Shown here piece by piece: positions 28,401 to 39,900 of a DNA stretch of 64,000 nt. The notes beneath the pieces were generated by a model. It was given only the letters and a program-made list of their open reading frames with translations, ran no database searches and had not been told where the DNA came from. A program made the translations under genes and the position numbers. Origin of the DNA: Membranipora membranacea (Eukaryota > Bryozoa > Gymnolaemata > Cheilostomatida > Membraniporidae); contig OU612067.1 of the NCBI GenBank assembly GCA_914767715.1, forward strand, positions 5,332,001 to 5,396,000, read 5' to 3'. Every line of letters begins with the position of its first letter. Position 1 is the stretch's first letter.

Positions 28401-30062
28401 GTATTGTGCATAACAATATCTCTGAGGAGACAAAACTGAATGCATAACAGCTGGTTAAGATGGTTACTAAAAAATGACAATTATCTACTTTTTATAAATG
28501 AAACCATTATCGTAATATGTCATGAAGTAGTTAAAAAAGCTATTAGACCGTTTAGCAGTACGACATACGGTGAACAGTTTATGCGAGGCATCTGTTATCA
28601 TACCTGAACGTCACAAAAGCCCAATCTCTGTTCTCCATTTTCTTTATCTTCCTCGGCTTCAGGTTCAGAGCAGTCAGCTTGTGCTTCAGTTGCTATTTGT
28701 AAAGCAAAAGGGAATAGATTTTATCTAGACGAATTTCATTCATGCCTGATCACTAGATTTCACTCAAAGTGAGCAGGGCCATAACCACAGTTTACCGTCT
28801 TTATATTCATTTTAGGATCTTTTTCATAATTATTTTTAAAACTGACTGCTTCAATCTCCCAATGAGCAAGCTAACAGGTAACAGGTGGTGCCAAGTCCTC
28901 ACCTTAAACTCACTTTACTGTCAAATTAGTAATGACTGCCATTTGGTTTGAAGCTGTGTGTAAATTCATAGGATAGGCAGCAGGAGTAATTTATCACATA
29001 AAGGCACAGTATGACTCTAACTAAATGAAGGAATCACAATTGAATTCACAACGAATAAATTGAATTTCCATGACAGTATTAAGGTAATCACCACATGGTC
29101 AGCGCCTCTGTCCAGTAACGCTTTGTCTTATGCATTAATCAGGTTAGGCACGTCCGCATGAAGAGGGAATGTCAACTTGATTTAGGTTTCTACTATAGGA
29201 TGTTGTATTATAGATATTGACATCATATTTTTCACTATTTAAGAATCATGGCAGTGTCAATTCTCTTAAACTAATACATGCAAATGTATCTTATAGTTAA
29301 GAACTTACAGAGTGAGCAGCACGTTGGTGTATGTTTCCCAATCTGATTTTAAAGTGTTCAGAGGTGAACAGTGTGGTTTTCTGATTATCTGTGGTTGTCT
29401 GGTCTCCACTCTCCCCGAAATTATCAGCAGTGGCAGGTGGATCCTCAGGCTTTACTTCAATGTCTGCAGGTGACTTGTCAGTCTTATCAACTACATCCAC
29501 CTGTATCATGAAATCAGTATAACAAAGCACATATATGGACGTTTAATGTTGAGCTGCTTGTTGAAAAACTACTACCTGGTCAATGGACGCAAAAGCAGAA
29601 CTATAAATCAATGTATAACTTCATTGGGATCATGAGACTCCAGTAAAGGTTATGAATATTACTCATGTACTCATGTGCCAAGCGAATTGCGCTGCATAAG
29701 TTGTGGGTTCCTGATTGATTGTTTTAGCCCCATCTGGGTGTATCCACTTCCATTGTCATCAGTATCCGTTCATTGAGTTGGTGTTTTGTACATCAAAAGT
29801 TGACATCATTGGAGGGGGTCACTAGTCATCAAATTCATTAGTCAAACGTTTAAGCTGTAACCATCACCAAATTTAAGTTATTGTTTGAAATTGCATACCG
29901 GTACGATGGAAATGAATTAGGGTTCAGATCAGTAAAGATCAGGTCAATTTCAGTAAGATTGTTAGACAAGTAGGAAAATTAAATGCTGTAATATGTCACC
30001 TTCGCATTGACTTCCTTAGTTGACGCCACAGGATAATCGTCTGCCTCAATGACTTCAGACAT
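19436..30062 (-). CDS. TRMT2A: tRNA (uracil-5-)-methyltransferase homolog A
   Basis: SAM-dependent enzyme of the TrmA family; animal TRMT2A makes m5U54 in the T loop of cytosolic tRNAs. Exons: 30062-30000, 29500-29309, 28692-28604, 28069-27994, 27140-27092, 26778-26648, 26266-26135, 25731-25668, 25403-25150, 24650-24547, 24184-24136, 23697-23637, 23199-23075, 22469-22394, 21255-21139, 20685-20589, 19583-19436. They join without a break into 608 codons, close to human length. An RRM covers about residues 65-140 (LFTSEHFKIRL to WAFVTFR to RGKSLTVK). The catalytic half includes YRNKCEF, GLKFQISPSAFFQ, the SAM loop LDVCCGTG (448-455), DPPRAG (521-526), the nucleophile Cys549 in YVSCEP and the general base Glu592 in QCELVLLFER. 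Two normally conserved positions differ: YVSCNP is YVSCEP, and the usual H before CE is Q. Exon 7 uses a GTCAGT donor; exon 11's end was chosen by phase and homology. Confidence 0.95.
20838..21052. repeat. Intronic tandem duplication (~130-bp period)
   Basis: The stretch starting aatgttttgttatctgatg (20,841) recurs from about 20,970 with few changes, including gtgttacaccaagaaactc. It lies in the intron between exons 15 and 16 of the methyltransferase gene. Confidence 0.75.
22328..22395. repeat. Short tandem duplication (~45 bp)
   Basis: The motif gatatagattaagcc occurs near 22,338 and 22,378, each preceded by an AT-rich atataatac or atattatac tract. It ends at the donor of exon 14. Confidence 0.6.
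22558..22591. repeat. Small palindrome, family 1 copy A
   Basis: A near-perfect 34-bp palindrome: tcacagagtgagg, a central atatat, then cctcaatctgtga. Related palindromes lie at 45,201 and 57,862. Confidence 0.75.
22747..22850. mobile_element. Foldback (MITE-like) element in an intron
   Basis: Two inverted arms of about 39 bp, at 22,747-22,785 and 22,812-22,850, share gctcagac, gctgcaatgc-like and ctgaag blocks with a few mismatches around a 26-bp loop. It lies just upstream of exon 14 of TRMT2A in transcription order. Confidence 0.6.
23361..23420 (-). tRNA. Degenerate tRNA-like fragment (SINE head or pseudogene)
   Basis: Read on the minus strand it has a good A box (tgactgagttggtaagag), then cgctctgttgactg, then a broken B-box region ending caatcccactgtca. 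The anticodon position suggests GTT, but the T loop is degenerate. It lies inside the intron between exons 12 and 13 of TRMT2A. Confidence 0.45.
27489..27578. repeat. Minisatellite of about 20 bp
   Basis: Three imperfect copies of a tggaaagacatg/acagctgg-type motif lie in a TRMT2A intron. Confidence 0.5.
27690..27955 (+). mobile_element. tRNA-derived SINE with an inverted head fragment
   Basis: The SINE head starts near 27,755 with an A box, tggcgcaatcggttagcg, and a B box, ggttcgaacccc (27,827-27,838). The body has attgttccagcccccagc and ends aaaaaagttaacatcc. Just upstream, 27,702-27,738 holds an inverted piece of the same head (agtgaatagc ... ttagcgccatc), so two copies meet head to head. 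It lies in the intron between exons 4 and 5 of TRMT2A. A diverged copy of the body is at 29,676. Confidence 0.75.
29676..29815 (+). mobile_element. Diverged copy of the same SINE
   Basis: It shares agttgtgggtt, the block attgattgttttagcccc against ttgattgttccagccccc, gggtgtat, and the tail aaaagttgacatc with the SINE at 27,755. The B box is damaged. It lies in the first intron of TRMT2A. Confidence 0.65.
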
Positions 30063-30907
30063 GTTTTACCTACAAGTTGAAAGAATATTAGGCTATGACC
30101 AACACCCTTAAAAACACGTAGTCAACTTGAGTAAGATCAACATTTGTCATGAGTTTTGAGCAGACTAGGGAAAATGTTTTAGAAAATTATTCAAAATAAG
30201 GGCAGTTGCGCAAATGATGGGTTTGCTATATGTAGGAATGGCACACAGCATTCTGTAGTATTCGAACTATAGCCTTCTATCCCTGAATACATTCCATAAA
30301 GTGTTGTCTCGTCTTTGAGAAGGGGCTGGCGGAGGTAACTCGAATCAACCTGGGTTCAGGTCTCAGGGACCCATAAATCTCAAGCCTTCCATAAAACAAA
30401 GTCTAATCTATGATCTTTGTTTAAAAAGCCCCGAAATACAAATATATCGGATCAAATCTGAAACTGTGATGGCCTTGCCTTAGCTGCCCTCTTTAGGACG
30501 GATTTACCAAAGGTTCCCTGATGATCTCAATAAGGTCACACAGCCTCTTCTAGTCTTCACATGCACATCCAAACCGTAATAAACCAATGAACTCCGTCTA
30601 CCTTCGAGGGAGAAGGAATTCTATGGAGCCACGCATCAAAGCACTGTCTCATTGCTAAAGGCAAATCACGATCTTCAGCCAATATCATCATTCCAACAAC
30701 ACAGTCTTTACATACATAACATGACCAAGCCTGCCACCTTCCCCATAGGCACAGGTGACAGTACTTCATCCCTCAGCGAAACATACTCCATCACCAGCTA
30801 TCAGCTAATCCAAACCACAGTCTTTACACCTACTCAAGCCTCTACAATGAATCCTCTTTCACTTAGGGAGTTCATTCATCATGATCATATTCATTGCTTG
30901 CTCCGAC
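30063..30907. other. Spacer between the MS4A-like gene and TRMT2A
   Basis: About 845 bp separates the last proposed exon of the upstream gene from the TRMT2A start, so it must hold the TRMT2A promoter and 5' UTR. I see no TATA box or other element I would stand behind. Confidence 0.35.
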
Positions 30908-33900
30908 TCAGAGCTGTTCAATTATAATATCTTGTTGCTGGCTGTAAATTTTAACTGTTTCACAAGAAGCAGTTTCCTTATTCAGAGCTGTAGAGGCTGG
31001 TGCTGGAGAACATACCAAATGAGTGCAATACTGTGGTAAATGATAATAAGTACTGCTGTAAGTATATATATATATATCCTTCTTTTTTCTCCAAGTACTT
31101 TGGGCTTGGCTCAGGACTACCACTGCACTGACTGAGGTCAAAAATACAACCCCACTTCTATGCTCTAGCTACACTAAGAAGTTAGGAAACTACTTAGCTA
31201 GTAACATAGCATAGGTCTGCACTGTATCACACTTGATTTCTGAACCTTAATTCCCTGATTCACAACAGAACCTTTATAATTTCACTGAACTTGCATGTTT
31301 TGAATAAAATATTATTCCCACACACTTCTTGTAACAAATGAGTGTACAGGGATCCGCTGTAAGTATCTCCTTGATGCTGATTGGAGAGTTTACAGGCAGT
31401 GCTACTCTGATTGGACAATAGTTTATCATTTTTGAGCAGATAACTTCCTTTGTTGGTGTAGTTTTGAGATTGTTTATTAGTTTATGACTATTTTAATCTT
31501 CTAACAATATGCCCTCCATAAACAAGGAAGAAACGGGTTAAATTGAAAGCAGGAAGGCTTATATGGTGGGTTGAAAAGAAATGCCATTGAACATCATCTA
31601 GATAAAAGACAGTATGCATTTCACATCGCGCTGCATGTTGAGCTGCACACAAGTTCAGTCAACTGAGGCATGATGCTGGTTTTTAATAGATATAATCTAA
31701 GGAAATAAAATTGCAGAACAATGAAGGAGTACTCCTCACACCTTGAAATAATGCTGATTGCATGAAATGTCAAATCCTAGCGATTGTCTAAAGTATTAGA
31801 TGTATATTCAGAATAGTCTAATATTATAATCATGGAGTAAGAGAGTAACACTGTTACCCTAATAGGTGTTTTATGTTAAATTGGTTTGTTTGATTTGCTA
31901 CCCATCCTTTATTGCATTCAATTAGAGATGTTCGGTATAGAAAATCACCAAAATCTAGTGTCTAAATTTGCATGCTGACCATCAATAATCAAGAAAAAAT
32001 GTTATCAACATCTATAATTTTTATGAATTAAATTCTATATTTTGAAGCTAAAATTGAGCTAAATGCTAGCTAATTATTTGAAAAATATTGAAATCACAAT
32101 TAATAATAAGATATAATGATAAGATGCAATATGATTCTGCACCTGGTTAATTTTATGAGCAGTATCCTTTTGTTAGGAGTAGTCTTATGATTGAAATGAT
32201 GGGTGCTTGAGGCCAGAATCTCTTTTTGATAGTCATGGAGTAGGTTGACTTAGCCTTATCTCACAGGCCCCTTTTTGTTTTGAGATAAGGCTAGGTTGAC
32301 TGGGTTTGACGAGTCTAAGCAACATAGTTCCATTGACCCTAACAATTCCCATTGGAAAAACAATCTTACAATCACAAGATTTCACAATGATTTTATCATG
32401 TTACACACTTGACTCTGTGTGTCAAGCACATGCACAATGATGAGTGCATCATAGTGACATTAAGCGTATATATCTCCTGACGGGAGTGACTACACTAAAG
32501 TTCTAGTATACCATATCCTCTCTACACGAAACCTTATTCCATGTGTTGAGCCATCCAGCATTCGTTCATCTGAAGGATTCAATGGTGCCTCACCTCTCGG
32601 CCACCACGCACACCATCCAGTCACTTTCTATCTGCAATGAAAGATTAACAATTTTTGTAAAATGGAAAATATACTAGCCTATTCGATCTTCTTTAGTCAC
32701 GTTTAAGTCCTAGCATAAGAAACCCAAAAAAAAGAAGTAATATTGTGAACTTACACAATAAGAGGTTGTACACTTCTGCAGCTGAGATCATTGGGCAATC
32801 TAAGGCTGTTTATGTCGGTGTAACTAAAATATGGAAGGAGCGAAGGAAACAATTAAAATGTCTAATAATGGTTATATTATCAAACTTATAACATTATGCA
32901 GAAAGGCTTATATAAGGTTATATAAGGTTGAGCCTCATGTAAATATTTTGGCGCTCTTTCAATCATTGCAAGGCAGTTCAGCTCATAAAAAATTCAATCA
33001 TGTTCCTTTGAATTTCCATACATGTTGGTTCATGTTTTGAAGGTCTCAATTGTTCAGAAAACGTAAATACAACTTTTTGTCAATAGCCATGTGGCTTTTC
33101 ACATAATCTCTAAACTGGTGAGAAACTGACCACTTGCCCACTGCTGTCCTTACAGTAAACTCCTCCACAGCAGAGGACAGCACACCAGATAGATATAGCT
33201 AACTGCACTACTGATAGAATACTCATCAGGATCTCCCAGGCCACCACTGAGAAGCTTACCTGTCAGTCAGTAATGATAAAAAAACCTGTCAGGGCAATAT
33301 CTTAATTTATTATTAAATTGCAGCAAAAGATATGTTATGTTGAGCCAAGGAGTTGAAGGTTAAATTTGGGCCTTAGTCAGGTCCATAGACCTACTAATAA
33401 TAAACCTAGACAGGTGACCTGCCCAGCTGAAGTGCATACTGACTCTCGTGATCTGACTGGGCATGTAGATCACTGATAAACTAGGCTGTAGTTACCACAA
33501 AGTAGATGTCGTAAGGCTAAGTATAAATCATGCGTGACTTTAAGTTGCGCATGTGCAAGAACAATGAGTTTAGTCTAGGTTCTGAGAGAAAATTCGGTCA
33601 GGGAGAATGGGATAGCCCCTGCATGAACTCCCAATCAAAATCAGCTAATGGTGACAAGAGAGAATAACTATCAATATCAATTCCGCACGCATTGAAGAGC
33701 ATACCACCAGAGCAGGTAGCCAATCAGATGGCTTCGGAATTCCGAGGCTCAATTTTGCAGAGATCAGCTCATGCCCAGAGCTGAGCATGCGCAGAATGGC
33801 TGAAGTGAGGCCTATAATAACCGGAATTCCCCAATGACATAACGTTACTGTGTTGTGCACAGTGAGCGCTGCAATGAATGGTTTTACTATATGAGCATGA

Positions 33901-36900
33901 CTGATTATTAGCTATAATGTCATTTTTCTCATAGAGATATCGAAGACTGATGCCTACAAGTTAATTTTATCTGGAGGGTGATGTAACAAGCAACGTCATA
34001 GTCTCTGAATTTTTTCTCTAGCTCAAATATTGAATGAGATACGACCATTAGAAGCCAGCAAGTAAACGGTGATACATTATTTAAGCATTGCAGCAAGAAA
34101 ATAGCATTTTTCTCACAGATTCATCGAGAAATTATGCAAGCAAGATAATTTTATGTGAAATGTGATGGACCAAGCCAGCTGTAAGTCTTTGAATTTTGTA
34201 TCTGACTCAAATATTGAGTGAGTTACGCCCATTAGAGGTCGGAAATATCATGACTCAATGACTGACTGTTGCATGAAAATATTTGTTTATGCGTTCTGAA
34301 AGACACAGGCCTTACCATGTGGGTGTGCTGCAATCAGTTGATGACTCAAAGCATGGCTAGCTAAAAATAGCTATAACCTTGGTCAACCTTGCACATGCTG
34401 TGTCCATCTGTATTGTAGCTCAAGGGGTTTGTAACACGTCCCCATAAGTAGCATTTCAGTTGCTTAGTTTTATAACAGCAAACATTCATTTGAAATATAT
34501 ACTCCTTTTAAATTTTCACATCACACAACAAGCTATATACTGAAAAAACTAATAAAAGCAAGATAGTGTTGCTAAAAAATTTAAGAGGCTTGGACTTGAC
34601 GTTTCTTAAGACGGGGGTGTAACAAAAACCCCAAACATCATGTTCTGGTATGATTCTAAGTTTAGTTTACTTTTTTTTTACTCATAAAAGATCTGCAACT
34701 AGTACTAACCACCCTTCTAGATTTACAAAATTACCACATGCATAAACCTCACCTTCTATAGGGACCAACATTGATTGAATGGGCTTATTCGATTACTTTG
34801 TAGGAGGGTATGTCATCCGCTCGACAATACTGAATTGTTCAGACTGTAGAGATTCACTTATAGATACAGACACTAACGACCCGAATGATGATACTACACT
34901 GGTGTCCGTCAAGAATAGGGGCGGGCTTGTTGTACTTTCTCCCAACACGAAGAAGCTCGAAGTGAGCGAGCAACTGCTCCGCAATTATATAACATGCAAT
35001 GGTGTTGACACAAACATACTTATCGAAACCCGAAACAGAGTCCTCAACCATATTCTTTCAGGAAATTTGCATGGATTTATGAAATGTGCTGTGCATTCCA
35101 CTTCAACAAACTGATCCCTTACCCACCGATACATAATGATACGAGTTCATTACGAAACCCAGAAGATAACATCAGAGAAAAATGAAAATATCCGATCTAA
35201 AATCAATAGATTGGTAATATTTCAGCATCAGTAACTGGTCTATCTATGCATATCATGATATAAAGTACGCAACTCATACTTCTAGTGGTACTTCTGGATG
35301 TTCAGTTGCATAATAAGAATAAGACTTCTCATTTATTATTACAACCAATACAAGACACATTATTCATCTTCACTGTTGCTCCTTGCTATAATGTATCAAC
35401 GTTTATAGATATTGCCGACTTCTAATGGTTGTATCCATAGACTTAATATACTACCTAGACAGGCCAATAGCATTCAATACTGTCCCACTTAAATAGCACG
35501 ACATGACGTAATTAGTTTGTGCTGTGAACCATAGTTTACTATATACCATTCAATGAAATAATGTGAAAAATCAAGGGACGCTGGGCATGATATCAGCCCC
35601 TGTCCAGCCCCTTATTATTCAAACACAAAGAAAATTGGTGAGTGTATGTAAAAGACCTTTCCACACAAGATGCTATTCATAATTTGTCTCCAGAACCAAA
35701 ACTTTTTATGAAAAGAGACAATCATTGGCCAATAAACATTGAAATAAATACAGCCATTTACCCTCAGCACTTCCATCACTACTATAAAAATGTAAAGAAT
35801 ACCTATAACACAAGATCACAAATATTTTGTTGGATGAGCCTGATCTAAGCACCAGCACCACTCCATCATCATTTTTTTCTTTAAAATTCTTCGTAGTTGT
35901 GACTAAACACAACCAGTCTGCTCAAAATGGATTGCTAATTTTATTGTCGCTTCACAAGAAAGAATAGATCTGTGCGGTTAAATGAGTATGCAAATTTCAG
36001 TTAGCTGTTGTTCCGGAGTACGTATGATGAAGCTAGAGTATGTGACAATAACTTTAAATTATTATACTTTAGTTCTGCAGTCAAAATCTAATGGCATTTA
36101 CCGTGGCCAAACTTAATTTTGCCGATGCCGGTAAGGTTCTTTGAGTTTATAAATGTGATATCGGCTTCAACATAAAATGTCAATTGCCTCCCCGACCTAT
36201 ACACAGATCAGCAGCGTGAAAAAAAAAGTTATTACTGAGATGTCTTAAACTGTTTTTAACAAAATTGCGTCCGATGAGGACCATCCTTTTTTTAGTCGTG
36301 TTGTTTTCAGCTGTGCAAAGGTATCCTCTGCTCGTCTAAATACCATCTATCGCCCACCAAAGTGCAGGATACGAAAGCTTTTTCCATACTACATGTCAGC
36401 TCACAAGAGAATTTAAAATGTTCATTTTCATGTACCAGTCCAATCTTATCGCCTGTTGATACAATGATCGTCATAATAAGCTAAACCTAACCAGAACACG
36501 TCATCATCTGAGAGAATGGAACTACATGTAATGATGAAGCTCCAGAGGAAAAAGGATGGAAGCAGTGACTAATAATTTCCAAAACTGGAAAATGAAATAC
36601 CGTGGCCAAACTTATTTTTTACGATGCTGGTAAGGTTATTTGAGTTTTTAAGTTTATCGCTGTGATATCAGCTTCAACAGTGAATGTCAATTCGAGTGAT
36701 ATTCAAAAAGTACAATTCCTGTAATGATCATTATTATTATTCTTATTGTTACATTCACATTATTCTTATTCAATAGTTAATAATTGCCATAAAAACTATT
36801 TCAGTTTCGATCTAGGTGAAGCCCTGCAGACATCTCCAAACTTCTCAAGATAGTGCAGCACACTCAACAGTGATTACTGTATAATTGACAATGTCTCCTT

Positions 36901-39900
36901 ACAGAGGGATTTTTTAGTCATTGCCAAAGGGATTGTTGCTGCTCATTAATTCAAAAACTTCTCTGGCTGTCTAAATAAAGGGTTCAGCAACGTTATTTTG
37001 TGGCTCAGACGGGGTTCCATACTATTAGCCTTTATTCATACTAAACCTCAGCTCATACCATCAAAAATTTATTGCAGGCTGCGGAGGTTTGTGCTTGTGA
37101 GCAGCTGTGATGCATATGAGCACGCACCTCTCGGCTGAGTCTAACAAAAATGCCGGTGATCATTTGGCCAGCATTTGTTTTCCAGTCTTTGAAATTATTA
37201 GAGTCACTGCTTCCATCCTTTTTCCTCTGTAGCTTCATCATTACATGTAGTTCCGTTATCTCAGATGATGACGTGTCCTGTTGAAATAACTACTTTTTTT
37301 CACACTGCTATTTCTGTGAATAGGTCAAGGATGCAATTGACATTCAATTTTGACGCCGATATCACATTGATAAACTCAAATAACCTTACCGGCATCGGCA
37401 AAATTAAGTTTGGCCACGGTAAAGGCCATTAGATTTTGACTACAGTCCTGAAGTATAATAATTTAAAGTTATTTTCACATACTCTAGCTTCATACTCAAT
37501 TTACAGCACAGATATATTCTTCTTTGTGAAGCGACAATAAATTTTGCAATCAATTTTGAGCTGGTTGTGTTCAGTCACAACTAGGAATAATTTTGAAGAA
37601 AAAAGCAATGATGGTGGTGGTGATAAGATCTGGCCCATCAAACAAAATATTTGTGATATTGTGTTATAGGTATTCTTTACATTTTTATAGTGGTGAAGGA
37701 AGTGATGAGGGTAAATGGCTGTATTTCTTTCAATGTTTATTGGCCAATGATAAAAAGTTTTGGTTCTGGAGACAAATTATGAATAGCATCTGGTGCGGAA
37801 AGGTCTTTTACATACACTCACCAATTTTCTTTGAGTTTGAATAATAAGGGGCTGGACAGGGGCTGATATCATGCCCAGCGTCCCTTGATTTTTCACATTA
37901 TTTCATTGAATGGTATATAGTAAACTATGGCTCACAGCACAAACTAATTACGTCATGTCATGCTATTTAAGTGGGACACATTATGATCAGTGAAGCATAA
38001 GCATTGTCCTGTCTAGGTAGTATATTAAGTCTATGGTTGTATCTCATTCAATATTTAAGCTAGAGAAAATATTCAGAGACTATGGCGTTGATTGGTACTT
38101 CACCTTTCAGATAAAATTAACTTGTAGGCATCGGTCTATGATATCTCTATGAGAAAAATCCCATTAAAGCTAATAATCAGTCACGCTCATATAGTAAAAC
38201 CATTCATTGCAGCATGCACTGCGCACAGCACAGTAATGTTGTGTCATTGGGGAATTCCAGTTATTATAGGCCTCACTGCTCACTGTATAAGCTCTATATC
38301 TGTCACCTGTCTAGGTTTATTATTAGTAGGTCTATGGTCAGGTCTTAGTCTGGCCAAGCAAGGCATGCTGTGTTGTCTTCATTTTGACGTTGAATCCTAG
38401 CAAAGATAGTTAAAGTGCTCTAACTATGCAGGGGTTGCTGGTAGTGGCGTTCCAGTATCAACAACAAGCTCATTGATTGGGTTTGATTGAGATTCAGTAA
38501 ATTGGAGCAAACAACATTATTGTTTACAAAATTGGTTTTACAACCCCTCCAGATAAATATAGAGACAAGAGTGGCTTCTGCAATAGTTTTTTTATGAGAC
38601 CATAAAACCATGATAAAACTTTGATGAAACAACTTACAGCATAACTATAGCAGTGGTACAATCCGAACCATGCTATACAGAACTCGTCAGAGACTAGATC
38701 CATTGATGTAGCAATCATTACTAGCAGGGCTATAACAATCATAGCAGCAGATATAATGTTCATCACCAATGCAGCAGCAATCTACAATTTAACAGTGTGA
38801 ACGAGAAATGACAACAATAAAAAGCGAAAAAGACTTGTTGTTTCACCCAAACAATATGCTGGCACTGTGCTGCCATTCCTGAATTGTGATCAGTGAACAG
38901 GGGAATGTTATCAGTTAAGAGTAAATGAGTTTTAATTGACACAAAATTTGTGTGTGTTTTGAGACTTGCACACAAAAAATGTCAGAGTTTAAAAACTTTA
39001 TGGGTCATTTTGATTATCAATATGTTGACGCTATAAAAACATAAGTTGATGGCTATTAGGAGTAGTGCATTTTTAGGTGTTTAAGTTATTCGATGTTTGA
39101 AGATATTGCCAAGAATCTGAGAGTGCTATTTTGGTTGTATGGTACAGACTTCAATGATTTCACAAACCTTGCGCTCATTCTTCTCATCTTTGGCAGATCT
39201 CAGTCCAACGATTCCAGCTATCAACCACTAGAACAGACTTTATTATAAATAATTTTATAGAATGGTTACATGAATGTGTGATCAATGTCGTCTGATCTAC
39301 ATGTTCACAGTGTGATGCAGTGTTATGTCTGTGTGCGCTTATGTGTGTATCGATCATAAATGCCTAGTATGAGCCCTCCAGACTCTTGCCTCGTCCGACG
39401 CCCCTCCCTCCCAAATGGTGAAGTAAAATTTTAGGAAGGGATACTGCTTATAAGAATCACGTTTAGATTCATTTTATTCACAATGTTGGAACATCATAGA
39501 GTTAATAATTCAAGATTCACATTGAGACTGTAAAGCACAACAAATTTTGTCCGCGAAGAACAAGGAATTGCTTGTAAGAATTATCTTCCCAAAATGCTAT
39601 AGAATTCCCTACATTGACTTTGAGGATAAATAGAGCTGTACCAACAAAAAATAACTGAAGCAAATGCTGACAATCAACACACTCTGTTAACATGTGATTT
39701 GGTTGATTAAAACATAATCACATGTTAACAACGAGATTGAAGATATGCTATTGTACAATATCATATCCCTTTCACCCAACTTGACAAAGTGACAATGAAT
39801 TGGGACTACTCAGGATCGACACAGCGAACATAATTACCCAACATAACCCAGCAGCAGTCGACTGAAGGGGGATCAAATCCAACAATATTGGCGTGGTGAT

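Larger units (their letters stand above)
33384..38336. mobile_element. Outer P-like transposon (4,953 bp including a nested insertion)
   Basis: Terminal inverted repeats start catagacctactaataataa at 33,384 and end as the complement at 38,336. An exact 8-bp target duplication, gtcaggtc, flanks them (33,376-33,383 and 38,337-38,344). Inner parts of the arms also pair: for example, the block ending ataatgtc...catagtctctg near 33,830-34,010 pairs with 38,080-38,270. About 375 bp of the left arm is missing from the right arm. Subterminal repeats of ~180 bp occur at ~34,000 and ~34,190. The element carries a P-type transposase remnant (34,779-35,114) and is interrupted by the inner element at 35,436. 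An 8-bp duplication and termini starting CA fit the P superfamily; hAT also makes 8-bp duplications. Confidence 0.85.

Noticed and set aside
35642-37844. Open frames inside the inner P-like element
   Set aside because: They lie in the inverted arms, are short, share no motif with transposases, and occur as mirror-image pairs in both arms.
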